DNA of 64,000 bases from Pseudomonadota bacterium (GTDB lineage Bacteria; Pseudomonadota; Alphaproteobacteria; Rhizobiales; Hyphomicrobiaceae): contig JAEXXM010000045.1 in NCBI GenBank assembly GCA_023405815.1, positions 62,001-126,000 of the forward strand, written 5' to 3'. The translations under genes were made by a program, and so were the position numbers. The stretch's first letter is position 1, and each line of letters starts with the position of its first letter. Below are positions 46,863-54,999 of this stretch, in pieces. The notes beneath the pieces were generated by a model. It saw only the letters and a program-made list of their open reading frames with translations, searched no databases and was not told the DNA's origin.

Positions 46863-48248
46863 TCAGTAGCCGACCGGGCGCGGCCACGGCATGGTGAACT
46901 GGTCGCCGCGCTTCACGAACTTGTAGCGGTGGAAGGCGAACCACGCCGACGCGACGATGTAGAACACCATCATCGCCACGAGCTGCGTGCCGTACCCGAG
47001 GAACACCGCGAAGTAGATCGTCGCGCACAGCAACAGCAGCACGATGGCCGGCAGCGGGTGGAACGGGTGCACGTATCCGCGACGGATCGTGCCCAGCGGC
47101 CACATCTTCCGGAACATCAGCACGTTGAAGCCCATGAACGTGTATTCCAAGAGGCCCGACAGGATTGAGAACGTGATCACCTGATCGAGCGGCGCGAAGT
47201 AGGCGAAGATGAGCGCCACCGGAACGAGGAACACGATCGACCGGAACGGAGTGCGGTACTTGGGATGCACCGCGCCGAACACCTGCGGCAGATACCGGTC
47301 GCGGCCCATGGAGAACCATGCGCGCGAGGCATCGTTGATGCAGCCGTTCGCCGAGGCCAGCGTCGAGAAGATGGTGCCGACAAAGAGCAGCACCATCAGC
47401 GGCATCGACCCGGTGAGGCGTGCAGCATCGAACAGCGGCGTCACCGCCTGCCCGAGGTACTCCCACGGCATCAGGCCGACGCAGATGTACCAGGTCATCG
47501 TCGCCGCGATCAGCAGCGTGATGATCCCGGTCATGGTGCCGAGCGGCAGCGCGCGCGCCGGCGAGCGCACTTCTTCTGCGGCCTGCGTCGTTCCCTCGAT
47601 GCCGAGGTAGTACCACATGCCGAAGTGCATCGCGGCGAGCACGCCGAGCCAGCCGTAGGGCAGGCCGTCGAGGAGCTCGTGCGGCTTCAGGACGTCGTCC
47701 GTCCACGGACTCACTGCTGCGAACAGGATGAGGATCGCAACGAATGCAATCGCGGTGAGGACGAGGTTGAAGGTCAGCGTCGCGTAGACGCCGCGATAGT
47801 TGAGGAACGCCAGGAACATGATGGTGAGCACGATGAATGGCTTATCGTGCGTGTCTGCGAACCCCGCCATGCCGCCCACCGTCTGCACGAGGTAGCCGAG
47901 CGTTATGGCGTTGGCGGCCTCGAGCATGGTGTAGGCGAAGACGAGGAACAGACCGACATTGAAGGCCATGAGCGGGCCGACGATGTGCTTGGCCTGGGCG
48001 TACTGACCGCCGGCGGCGGCGACCGTGGAGGTCACCTCCGAGTCGATCATGGCGACACAGGTGTAGAGTAGGCCCGCCGCCCAGCAGGCGATGAGCGCTG
48101 CGAGCGCGCCGCCTTTGCCGACCGCGAAGTTCCAACCCATGTACTCGCCGACGAGCACGATGCCGACGCCGAGCGCCCATACGTGTCCGGGGCCGAGGAC
48201 TCGAAGCAGCGAGACCTTCTCGCCGTGAACTGCTGTGTACTGGCTCAC
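46863..48248 (-). CDS. APC-superfamily amine/amino-acid permease
   Basis: 461 residues with about 12 membrane helices. The N-terminal RVLGPGHVWALGVGIVLVGEYMGWNF resembles ethanolamine permeases; GIEGTTQAAEEVRSPARALP is the conserved APC helix-6/loop segment. The GTG start at 48248 has GGGAGG upstream and overlaps the 64-residue gene by 4 nt. Likely imports a small amine or amino acid for the nearby glnT/mgs genes. The exact substrate is not deducible. Confidence 0.88.
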   Translation of the reverse strand: MSQYTAVHGEKVSLLRVLGPGHVWALGVGIVLVGEYMGWNFAVGKGGALAALIACWAAGLLYTCVAMIDSEVTSTVAAAGGQYAQAKHIVGPLMAFNVGLFLVFAYTMLEAANAITLGYLVQTVGGMAGFADTHDKPFIVLTIMFLAFLNYRGVYATLTFNLVLTAIAFVAILILFAAVSPWTDDVLKPHELLDGLPYGWLGVLAAMHFGMWYYLGIEGTTQAAEEVRSPARALPLGTMTGIITLLIAATMTWYICVGLMPWEYLGQAVTPLFDAARLTGSMPLMVLLFVGTIFSTLASANGCINDASRAWFSMGRDRYLPQVFGAVHPKYRTPFRSIVFLVPVALIFAYFAPLDQVITFSILSGLLEYTFMGFNVLMFRKMWPLGTIRRGYVHPFHPLPAIVLLLLCATIYFAVFLGYGTQLVAMMVFYIVASAWFAFHRYKFVKRGDQFTMPWPRPVGY

Positions 48249-48439
48249 CGGTGACCTCCCTGGTGCGGCGGGTCGATGACGAGCACGTCCTCGATCTCTC
48301 CTTCCTTGGAGGACAGGAGCGTCTGTTCCGAGTAGGCGCTGTTGGTGCGGATCATGTCGAAAAGCATCCACAGACCGAGTGCGGCCGAGATGCCCCAGGC
48401 TGCATATTCCAGCAGCTGGAAGTTGTTCAGATTTTCCAT
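48245..48439 (-). CDS. Single-pass small membrane protein, permease partner
   Basis: 64 residues with one helix (about 9-30, LLEYAAWGISAALGLWMLFD) and an acidic C-terminal tail. It overlaps the permease start by 4 nt and follows the 126-residue protein by 12 nt. Family not recognised. Its tight coupling suggests a transporter accessory subunit. Confidence 0.7.
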   Translation of the reverse strand: MENLNNFQLLEYAAWGISAALGLWMLFDMIRTNSAYSEQTLLSSKEGEIEDVLVIDPPHQGGHR

Positions 48440-48451
48440 TGGAGCACTCCG

Positions 48452-48832
48452 CTAGCGGTCGAACCGCTCAGAAATGACGTCCCTGTATTCTTTCTTCGAC
48501 CAGCGGAAGACGAACGCGAAGTAGGCGATCACCACGAGTGCGGTGATGGCCAGTGCTGGTACGCTGAAGGAATAGTCGAAACGGGTTGCGATCAGGTCGT
48601 GGGCGCTCTCGGGCGTGTAGCCGAGCTTCTCCCACTGAGTTTGCATGGTCGCGTTCTGCCCGAGGCCGGCCCAGGTCTTCTCCGGGACGTCGAGCGTTGT
48701 CTTGCCGCCGCCTGCAAGGCCGAGATAGACCGGCACGAACAGGGTGGCGACGACGAGCGCGAGCAGGAACAGCGTGTCGATCAGCTGACCGAACTTGGAT
48801 TGCACGGGCGGCTGGTAAGGCGTCTTGGCCAT
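48452..48832 (-). CDS. Two-pass membrane protein, permease partner
   Basis: 126 residues with helices at about 17-41 and 88-111 and a roughly 45-residue loop between them, probably periplasmic. The C-terminus is charged (RWSKKEYRDVISERF). Lies 10 nt after the 97-residue gene and 12 nt before the 64-residue gene. No family recognised. Confidence 0.75.
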   Translation of the reverse strand: MAKTPYQPPVQSKFGQLIDTLFLLALVVATLFVPVYLGLAGGGKTTLDVPEKTWAGLGQNATMQTQWEKLGYTPESAHDLIATRFDYSFSVPALAITALVVIAYFAFVFRWSKKEYRDVISERFDR

Positions 48833-48842
48833 GGGATCCTCC

Positions 48843-49136
48843 TCAAGCCTTCGAGGCCGTAAGGGCGTCGAGGTAGTGGAGGTCGAGGCCGTAGATGTGC
48901 TCCTTGTCGTCCGAGTAGTGCTGCAGCATCGCGAAGATCGATGCCGTGTTGAACAACAGGACGATCCCGCCGGCGATGGCGAGCGCGTAGACGACTTCCG
49001 GACTGCCGGCGTCTGGCAGCACCTTCCAGAAGACGAATGCGTAGGTTGACCAAAGCACCGCGACGGCCAAAACGGACCATCGCCGGTCGCCCGCGTACAT
49101 GCGATGTACGCGTGTATCGATATTGCTCGTTTGCAT
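48843..49136 (-). CDS. Two-pass membrane protein, first gene of permease operon
   Basis: 97 residues with helices at about 20-41 and 46-71. The ATG has AAGGGGAG upstream. First gene of a four-gene unit ending in the APC permease. The leader contains a 17-bp hairpin (49178-49194). Family not recognised. Confidence 0.75.
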   Translation of the reverse strand: MQTSNIDTRVHRMYAGDRRWSVLAVAVLWSTYAFVFWKVLPDAGSPEVVYALAIAGGIVLLFNTASIFAMLQHYSDDKEHIYGLDLHYLDALTASKA

Positions 49137-49684
49137 TGAGCTCCCCTTGTTTGCTTCTTATTTCCACCCGAGTGCGAGTTGCCTTAGAGGCAACCCATTT
49201 TTATAGGAGGAAAAGTCTGCGACGGCTTGACGCAAGTTGTCAAGGCACCCAAAGGCTGATTTCACTGTGGTTTTTGAAGTCAAGCCCAAAAATCATGCCG
49301 ATTGGCGACATTTTAGGCGTGGAGGCGCGGGTAGCCGCTGGCGTCTTCGTCGGGGCCCCGCAACGCTCGAGCTGAAGTCCTCAGACGACGGATGGATGGG
49401 GCGTTTGCCTATGCAAGGCAAGAGAGCCCCGCCCGTGAAACCCCATCACTCCGGCTGCGCCGGATCGCTGTAGACCGCGCTCGCCGCCGCCCCCCTTCAT
49501 CGCGCGAGCACGAACGCGAGTGCCCGCGTTCCTCCGCGTGTCGATACCGGGGGCAAAGCCGATTTCCACTTGCTAGTGGACAGTGCTGCCGCCTTATACT
49601 TCTGGCATTGCCTCCTCGACGCTGCTGCCGACTTCAGGCAGTCGCCTCGCCGGCTTGGATGTTTTTGCAGAAGTTTGAAGGCGG
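49137..49684. other. Divergent intergenic region between permease operon and PuuR-like regulator
   Basis: 548 bp. Near the permease side it holds a hairpin with 7-bp GTTGCCT arms (49178-49194), a TATAAA box on the - strand just upstream, and a 19-bp dyad CTTGAC-N7-GTCAAG (49226-49244). The rest (49250-49684) shows no convincing gene. The regulator has GAAGGCGG before its ATG. Confidence 0.55.
49226..49244. promoter_or_regulatory. Candidate operator dyad CTTGAC-N7-GTCAAG
   Basis: Perfect 6-bp arms separated by GCAAGTT, about 90 bp upstream of the first permease-operon gene. On the - strand it includes TTGACA, a -35-like hexamer. A likely site for the divergent XRE-cupin regulator, by position only. 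Confidence 0.45.
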
Positions 49685-50470
49685 ATGAAAACCACAAAGA
49701 CTCGCAGCAAGCCCCCGGCCAAGGCCCGCGTGACTGAAAGCGATCTCGACGCGCTGACTGAGCCGTTGCCGAACGGTGGCTCGGGCGACGGCGCGACGAA
49801 AGCGCCGGGACGCGTCTCGCGCCATGTGCCGGTCGGCAAGTCTGCTCCCGCCGACGATCAGGATCCGCATGCTCTTCACGGCGCGCGCGATAACATGCTC
49901 GAGGTTGCCATCGGGCGCGAGGTCCGTGCCTTCCGCAACAAGCTCGGCATCACCGCATCCGATCTTGCACGTGCGGCCGACCTCTCGCTCGGCATGCTGT
50001 CGAAAATCGAGAACGGCGTGACGTCTGCCTCGCTCACCACACTGCAGCGCCTGTCGAAGGCGCTCGGTGTGCCCGTCACGTCTCTGTTCCGCCGCTTCGA
50101 GGAGCGCCGCGATGCCGTGTTCGTCTCCGCCGGCAAGGGTCTGCTCATCGAGCGCCGCGGAACGCGCGCCGGCCACCAGTATCAGCTTCTCGGCCACACC
50201 GGCGGTCTCTCCGGCAGCGTGATTGTGGAGCCCTACCTCATCACGCTCACGGAGGAGTCGGATGTCTTTCCGCTGTTCCAGCACTCCGGGCACGAGCTGA
50301 TCTATATGCTGGAAGGCGAGGTGGTTTACCGCCACGCCGACAAGCTTTACCCGATGAAGCCCGGCGACAGCCTGTTCTTCGACGCCGACGCGCCGCACGG
50401 GCCCGAGGAGCTCGTCAAGCTGCCGATCCGCTTTCTTTCCGTGATCAGCTACTCCCGCGAGCTTCCCTGA
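49685..50470 (+). CDS. XRE-cupin transcriptional regulator, PuuR-like
   Basis: 261 residues. A disordered basic N-terminus (1-65), an XRE helix-turn-helix (KLGITASDLARAADLSLGML, about 85-104, then SKIENG) and a C-terminal cupin (GHELIYMLEGEVVYRHAD, then MKPGDSLFFDADAPHGPEE), which would bind a small ligand. This architecture is that of PuuR and other amine or amino-acid regulators. Divergent from the permease operon and likely its regulator. Confidence 0.87.
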   Translation: MKTTKTRSKPPAKARVTESDLDALTEPLPNGGSGDGATKAPGRVSRHVPVGKSAPADDQDPHALHGARDNMLEVAIGREVRAFRNKLGITASDLARAADLSLGMLSKIENGVTSASLTTLQRLSKALGVPVTSLFRRFEERRDAVFVSAGKGLLIERRGTRAGHQYQLLGHTGGLSGSVIVEPYLITLTEESDVFPLFQHSGHELIYMLEGEVVYRHADKLYPMKPGDSLFFDADAPHGPEELVKLPIRFLSVISYSRELP

Positions 50471-50575
50471 CAGCGGCGACCGCTTTGTAGAAGTTCAGTT
50501 TCCGCTTGTGCGGCTTGCAATTTCCGCTGCTTGGGAATAGGTGTTTCCTACGGGGAAAAAGTAAGTCTGTACAGA

Positions 50576-51307
50576 ATGCTGCCGCGCATCGTTATCTTTC
50601 AGCATGCCGCCGACTGCCATCCTGGCACGTTCGCAGGTCATCTCGCGGCCGATGGAATAGTTCCAACGGTCGTGAAGCTAGATCAGGGCCAGCCTCTGCC
50701 CGATCTCGATCGCTTCGACATTCTCATGGCCATGGGCGGCCCCATGAACGTGTGGGACGAGGACCGCTTCCCTTGGCTGAAGGACGAGAAGGCGGCGATC
50801 CGCACTTGGGTGGCGGAGCACGACAAGCCCTTCCTTGGCATTTGTCTCGGGCACCAGCTCCTTGCCGAGGCGCTGGGCGGTGAGGTCGGCCCTGCGAGCA
50901 TCGGCGAGATCAATCTTCTCGAGATCGCCCTCAGCGAGCACGGCATCCGTCATCCGCTCTACGATGGCTTCGGCCGCACGAAGCGAGCCCTTCAGTGGCA
51001 CGGCGCCGAGGTGAAGGCGCTCCCGCCTGGCGGCGTGGTACTCGCTTCGACCACGGACTGCCCCATCGCCGCGTTTGCATACGGCTCGTCGGCTTTCGGC
51101 CTGCAGTACCATGTCGAGGCGACCGACCAATCGGTCGTCGACTGGTCGGAAGCCAACCAGGAAGCGCTGCAGCGGCTGCATCCGCCGGGTTTCGCAGGCA
51201 AGCTGCGCGCGAGCGTCATTGAAGGATTTGCCGAGCTTCTCGGAAATTCTCGCCGCGTCTACGACAACTTCATGCGCATCGCCGTCGAGCGCCTCGCCTA
51301 CGCCTAG
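50576..51307 (+). CDS. Class I glutamine amidotransferase-like protein
   Basis: About 243 residues. Nucleophile elbow GICLGHQLLAEALGG (Cys near residue 88), and FGLQYHVEAT with the catalytic His and Glu. It stands alone, without a synthetase domain, as GMP-synthase-like GATases of this size often do. Next to an amine locus it could hydrolyse a gamma-glutamyl amine, as PuuD does in putrescine breakdown; that is inference. The stop shares CTAG with the convergent monooxygenase gene. Confidence 0.85.
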   Translation: MLPRIVIFQHAADCHPGTFAGHLAADGIVPTVVKLDQGQPLPDLDRFDILMAMGGPMNVWDEDRFPWLKDEKAAIRTWVAEHDKPFLGICLGHQLLAEALGGEVGPASIGEINLLEIALSEHGIRHPLYDGFGRTKRALQWHGAEVKALPPGGVVLASTTDCPIAAFAYGSSAFGLQYHVEATDQSVVDWSEANQEALQRLHPPGFAGKLRASVIEGFAELLGNSRRVYDNFMRIAVERLAYA

Positions 51308-52548
51308 TCCGCTCTCCAGCCGTAAAGCCAGTCATAGCGTGCCATCAGGCGATGCGCCGGCATGTGCCGCAGGACGAGGTCGCGCGCCATCGCAGCGGGG
51401 CCCGCGAGATGATAGATGCTGCCGTTGCGTTGCGAAGCGCGGGCCACGCGCGTGACGCGACCACGCCGAGCCAGCTCGTACGCGCGCAGCGCCGCTGGAA
51501 CGTCGGCCGGCTGACGCGCCAGCGCATTGGCGATGACCGCCGCGTCCTCCAGTGCCATCACCGCACCGGCAGCGAAGAACGGCAGCACCGGATGGGCCGC
51601 ATCGCCGAGCAGCGCAATAGGACCGCGCGTCCAATGCTTGGGTGTCGGCAATGTGTGCAGAGCCCAACGTTTCCACGATTGTGCAGCGAGCATCAGCGCC
51701 TGCAACGGCTCGGCGCATTCCGGCATGCTTTGCTGCACCCAAAACGGTGGAACCGGTGCGCTCCAGTCGCTGCTGTCGTGATCGTCCGTGAGGACGACGA
51801 TGATGGCGAGCTCGGCACCGCCCGAAATCGGGTAGTGGACGACATGCGCGTCGGGGAACAGCCATATCGTCGTTTCGTTGCGGTGAAAGTCTGGCGGCAG
51901 CTCGTCGATGGCGACGGTGCTGCGCGCCGCGCTCTTGCCTGAGAAGCGTGGCTTCGTCGGATCGATGAGCATCGTGCGCATTGGTGACCAGACGCCGTCC
52001 GCGGCGATGAGCGCTTTCCCGGTCCACGCCGCGCCGTTGTCGGCCGCGACCGCGACGCGGCTTCTCTCGTACGCAACCTCGGAAGCCTCGAAGTCGAGCG
52101 ATATGGCGATCAGCGGCTCGGCGCGAGCGGCCTCCGCCAGTGCACTATGCAGGTCCCTGCGATGCGCGACCCAGTACGGCGCGCCGTGGCGCATCGCGAT
52201 CCAGCGCCCGAGCGGCAGCCGCGCCAGCTGCGCGCCGCTGCGCCCGTCGCGCACACTGAGCGCCTCCGGCACGCCAACATGCGGGCGCAGCGCATCGGCA
52301 ACGCCGAGGTGCCGCAGAATGAGCGTCCCGTTGGGACCGATCTGGATGCCGGCACCCTCCTCATGGAAGACGGCTCGTCGTTCCAGGACATGCGAGGCGA
52401 TGCCGCGGCGCGCCAACGCCAGCGCCGTCGCGAGGCCGCCGATGCCGCCACCGGCAACGAGGACCGGCTCTGGTCGGCCGGTGCGCGTCCTCGCGAGCGC
52501 GGCCTCGGCGTTCTCATTCGCCAGCGGGTCGAGCTTCGGGAGGCTCAT
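51304..52548 (-). CDS. FAD-dependent monooxygenase, salicylate-hydroxylase-like
   Basis: 414 residues of the class A flavin hydroxylase family. GxGxxG in VAGGGIGGLATALALARRG (about 31-49), the DG motif in KALIAADGVWSPMR and the GD motif in LLGDAAHPVLPFFAAGAVMALEDA. It would hydroxylate an aromatic acid with NAD(P)H and O2; the substrate is unknown. The start at 52548 lacks a clear ribosome site. Possible operon with the 83-residue zinc-finger gene 31 nt upstream. Confidence 0.87.
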   Translation of the reverse strand: MSLPKLDPLANENAEAALARTRTGRPEPVLVAGGGIGGLATALALARRGIASHVLERRAVFHEEGAGIQIGPNGTLILRHLGVADALRPHVGVPEALSVRDGRSGAQLARLPLGRWIAMRHGAPYWVAHRRDLHSALAEAARAEPLIAISLDFEASEVAYERSRVAVAADNGAAWTGKALIAADGVWSPMRTMLIDPTKPRFSGKSAARSTVAIDELPPDFHRNETTIWLFPDAHVVHYPISGGAELAIIVVLTDDHDSSDWSAPVPPFWVQQSMPECAEPLQALMLAAQSWKRWALHTLPTPKHWTRGPIALLGDAAHPVLPFFAAGAVMALEDAAVIANALARQPADVPAALRAYELARRGRVTRVARASQRNGSIYHLAGPAAMARDLVLRHMPAHRLMARYDWLYGWRAD

Positions 52549-52579
52549 GTCATTGCGGGGAGGGACGAGAGGCGTGCCG

Positions 52580-52831
52580 CTAGGCCGCTTCCTCGATGTT
52601 GTTGATGATGCAGCCGGGCGGGTCGCTCTCGGCGGCCGACAGGCGGGGATCGTAGATGTAGAGCGTCGAGCAGTAGGGGCACAGGATCTGCCCGTCGTCG
52701 CCCATGTCGAGATAGACGTGCGGGTGGTCGAACGGGGCCCTCGCTCCCATGCAATTGAGCTCGCGAACGCCGATGAAGATCTTCTCGACGCCCTGATCGT
52801 TGGCGAGGTGGGGAACGGGGCTGGAGGCCAT
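52580..52831 (-). CDS. Zinc-finger (CHCC/NDUFS6-like) protein
   Basis: 83 residues. ELNCMGARAPFDHPHVYLDM followed by ILCPYC gives the Cys-His-Cys-Cys zinc site of the NDUFS6 accessory subunit of complex I and its bacterial homologues. Alphaproteobacterial members of this size are common. The start at 52831 is the first Met; upstream frame is unrelated. Confidence 0.85.
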   Translation of the reverse strand: MASSPVPHLANDQGVEKIFIGVRELNCMGARAPFDHPHVYLDMGDDGQILCPYCSTLYIYDPRLSAAESDPPGCIINNIEEAA

Positions 52832-52909
52832 TGATCTGCCCTGCAGTTTTTCGATGAAGCAGGCTCGACCATAGCGCCGGCGGGTGGCAAATGATAGGGG
52901 TGCGCGCCG

Positions 52910-53704
52910 GTGCAGCAAGCGTCGGATCGGCGCGCCCGAAGAGGTGCCCAGTTGCAGAAATTCAGCTCCGACGGGATCGACATTGCCTACCTTGACGAGG
53001 GTCAGGGCGATGCCGTGCTCCTCATTCACGGCTTCGCGTCGAACGCCGCGACCAACTGGGTCGACACCGGCTGGGTGAGGACACTGACAAAAGCCGGATA
53101 CCGCGTCGTCGCCTACGACAACCGCGGCCACGGACACAGTGCCAAGCTCTATGACCTTGCCGCGTACGGCGCCCCGATCATGGCGGAGGATGCGCGCCGC
53201 CTTCTCGATCATCTCGGCATCGGCCGCGCGCACGTCGTCGGCTACTCGATGGGAGCGCGCATCGCCGCCTTCCTCGGCATGGCGCATCCGGAAAGGGTCC
53301 GCAGCCTCGTCTTCGGCGGTCTCGGCATCAACATGGTGCGCGGCGTTGCCGGCACCGGCCCGGTGGCTCACGCGCTCGAGGCCGCGAGCATCGATGAGGT
53401 CACCAACCCGACCGCGCGCACGTTCCGCGCTTTCGCCGAGCAGACTGGGAGCGACCTCAAGGCTTTGGCCGCATGCATCCGCTCTTCGCGCGCGCCGATT
53501 ACCGCCGAAGCGCTGGGTAAGCTCGCCTCTCCGGTGCTCGTCGTCGTCGGCGAGCGCGATGTCATCGGCGGCTCGGCTGCGGGCCTCGCGGCGCTGATAC
53601 CTGACGCGCGCGCTGTCGAGCTCCCTGACCGCGATCATATGAAGGCGGTCGGCGACAAAGGCTTCAAGCAGGCTGTAGTCGAATTTCTCGCCGCGCAATC
53701 CTAG
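52910..53704 (+). CDS. Alpha/beta hydrolase
   Basis: 264 residues. LLIHGFASNA (oxyanion), nucleophile Ser in GYSMGARIA (about 111), Asp in VGERDVIGG and His in PDRDHM complete the triad. Similar to small esterases and 3-oxoadipate enol-lactonase-like hydrolases. The GTG start at 52910 is uncertain; a TTG at 52952 with GAGG upstream would give the standard family N-terminus. Confidence 0.85.
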   Translation: MQQASDRRARRGAQLQKFSSDGIDIAYLDEGQGDAVLLIHGFASNAATNWVDTGWVRTLTKAGYRVVAYDNRGHGHSAKLYDLAAYGAPIMAEDARRLLDHLGIGRAHVVGYSMGARIAAFLGMAHPERVRSLVFGGLGINMVRGVAGTGPVAHALEAASIDEVTNPTARTFRAFAEQTGSDLKALAACIRSSRAPITAEALGKLASPVLVVVGERDVIGGSAAGLAALIPDARAVELPDRDHMKAVGDKGFKQAVVEFLAAQS

Positions 53705-54128
53705 GCGGACACGGCATCGGAGCGGCCCGGCGGCGGGCCCGCATACGAGGCCCCGGCGACCGCCACCGGAATCTCGAAAGACAAACGCGGGGTTGCCAGG
53801 AGATTCGGCAGCCGGTCAATGCCGGGGCCAAGACGCAGTACACACTCAGGGATGCGGCGCATACGCAGTACGAATTGGCCACTGCCTGAGGGCCTGGATC
53901 GCTCCAGACCCCCAATTATTAACAAGCCAACCGTGACAGGTCTGCATGCGGTTTGGCGATCGCGACATTCCGGCTGTGGATAACTTCCGATCCGCCGTTG
54001 TTCCGCCACGACCTCTGCGATTGCGCCCCGTTCGAGTCGCAAATGCGCCCGAATGCATTGGTTCCTATGCACCTGGGAAAGATGGCGAATTCATAGTCCG
54101 TTAGTGTTACCGCGGTTAGCGTTCGGCC
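53705..54128. other. Intergenic region without a called gene
   Basis: 424 bp between the hydrolase and the extensin-like gene. It holds a perfect DnaA-box 9-mer on the - strand (53975-53983) and a local AT-rich patch (about 53915-53935). A - strand frame of 123 codons has no ribosome site and no recognisable protein, so it is not called. The extensin-gene promoter is expected near 54060-54120. Confidence 0.5.
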
Positions 54129-54800
54129 ATGCCATCCGTCCCGTTTCGCGTCCTTTTTGGCATCCTTTTCCCTGTGCTGCTCACTGGCTGTGGCGGCACC
54201 GGCCCGACTTTTATTGCCAAGAACGAGCCCTGGCGGGCCGACGAGGAGCGGGCCTGCCTCGCCGCCGGCGTCGTTCACGATGGCCCCTTCATAAGGACCA
54301 AGCTGTCGCTCGGAGGCCCCAGTGTCTGCGGCGCGGAGCGGCCCTTCGAGATGGCAGCCGCCGACAATGGCCGTGTTGCCCTCAGCCCCGTCGCCTACCT
54401 GCGCTGTCCCATGATCCCCCAGGTCAACCGCTGGGTCGTCAACTCGATCGGCCCGGCGGCGCAACGCATCTACGGGGTGCCACTCGTCGAGTTGAAAATC
54501 GCCGGCTCGTACGCCTGCCGCCCGATCAACCACACCAGCGGCGAGTACCTGTCCGAGCATGGTCACGCCAATGCGCTCGACGTCTCGGGCTTCGTCCTCG
54601 CCGACGGCCGCCGCATTTCCGTGAAGCGCGGCTGGAACGGCGACTATCGCGACCGCGCTTTCCTGCGTGCTGTGCACGAAGGGGCCTGCCATGAGTTCAC
54701 GACCGTGCTCGGGCCCGAATACAACTCGTTGCACCACGACCACTTTCACGTCGATCTCGCGCGCCGCGGCCCCGACGGCCTGAAGACCGTGTGCAAATAG
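54129..54800 (+). CDS. Extensin-like family lipoprotein
   Basis: 223 residues with a lipoprotein signal (lipobox LLTGC, Cys21). The mature part has Cys residues likely paired, GHANALDVSGF, and HHDHFHVDLA near the C-terminus. The H-x6-D and HxH pattern resembles zinc D,D-peptidases of the LAS/MepA type, so a cell-wall role is a reasonable inference for this family (Extensin_2-like), common in Hyphomicrobiales. Confidence 0.85.
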   Translation: MPSVPFRVLFGILFPVLLTGCGGTGPTFIAKNEPWRADEERACLAAGVVHDGPFIRTKLSLGGPSVCGAERPFEMAAADNGRVALSPVAYLRCPMIPQVNRWVVNSIGPAAQRIYGVPLVELKIAGSYACRPINHTSGEYLSEHGHANALDVSGFVLADGRRISVKRGWNGDYRDRAFLRAVHEGACHEFTTVLGPEYNSLHHDHFHVDLARRGPDGLKTVCK

Positions 54801-54818
54801 GTGGCGAGAGTCTACTGA

Positions 54819-54959
54819 TCAGTCCTCTTCGTCGCCGCAGTCGACCGGGAACTCCATGTCGGATTCCCAGCAGATGAAGTCCGGCTGCAGGCGTTGCACG
54901 ACCGGCGGCGTGGTGAGGCCGGCCGCAAGGAGGATGGCGAGCAACACAGCGTTTTGCAT
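54819..54959 (-). CDS. 46-residue secreted peptide
   Basis: Short gene with an excellent ribosome site (GGGAGG, 7 nt before the ATG). Residues 1-16 form a hydrophobic signal-like segment (NAVLLAILLAAGL); the remainder is acidic with two Cys (FICWESD, PVDCGDEED) that could form a disulphide. It is convergent with the extensin-like gene 18 nt away. No family known to me. Confidence 0.6.
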   Translation of the reverse strand: MQNAVLLAILLAAGLTTPPVVQRLQPDFICWESDMEFPVDCGDEED

Positions 54960-54999
54960 GCGGGCACCTCCCGATCCGGGAGCCGCAGCCTAGCGCGAT

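Noticed and set aside
53975..53983. Perfect DnaA-box 9-mer suggesting an origin
   Set aside because: A single box without a cluster, AT-rich unwinding region or origin-linked genes; chance is enough.
53701..54072. 123-codon - strand frame between hydrolase and extensin-like gene
   Set aside because: No ribosome site, Arg/Pro-rich composition typical of a non-coding high-GC frame.
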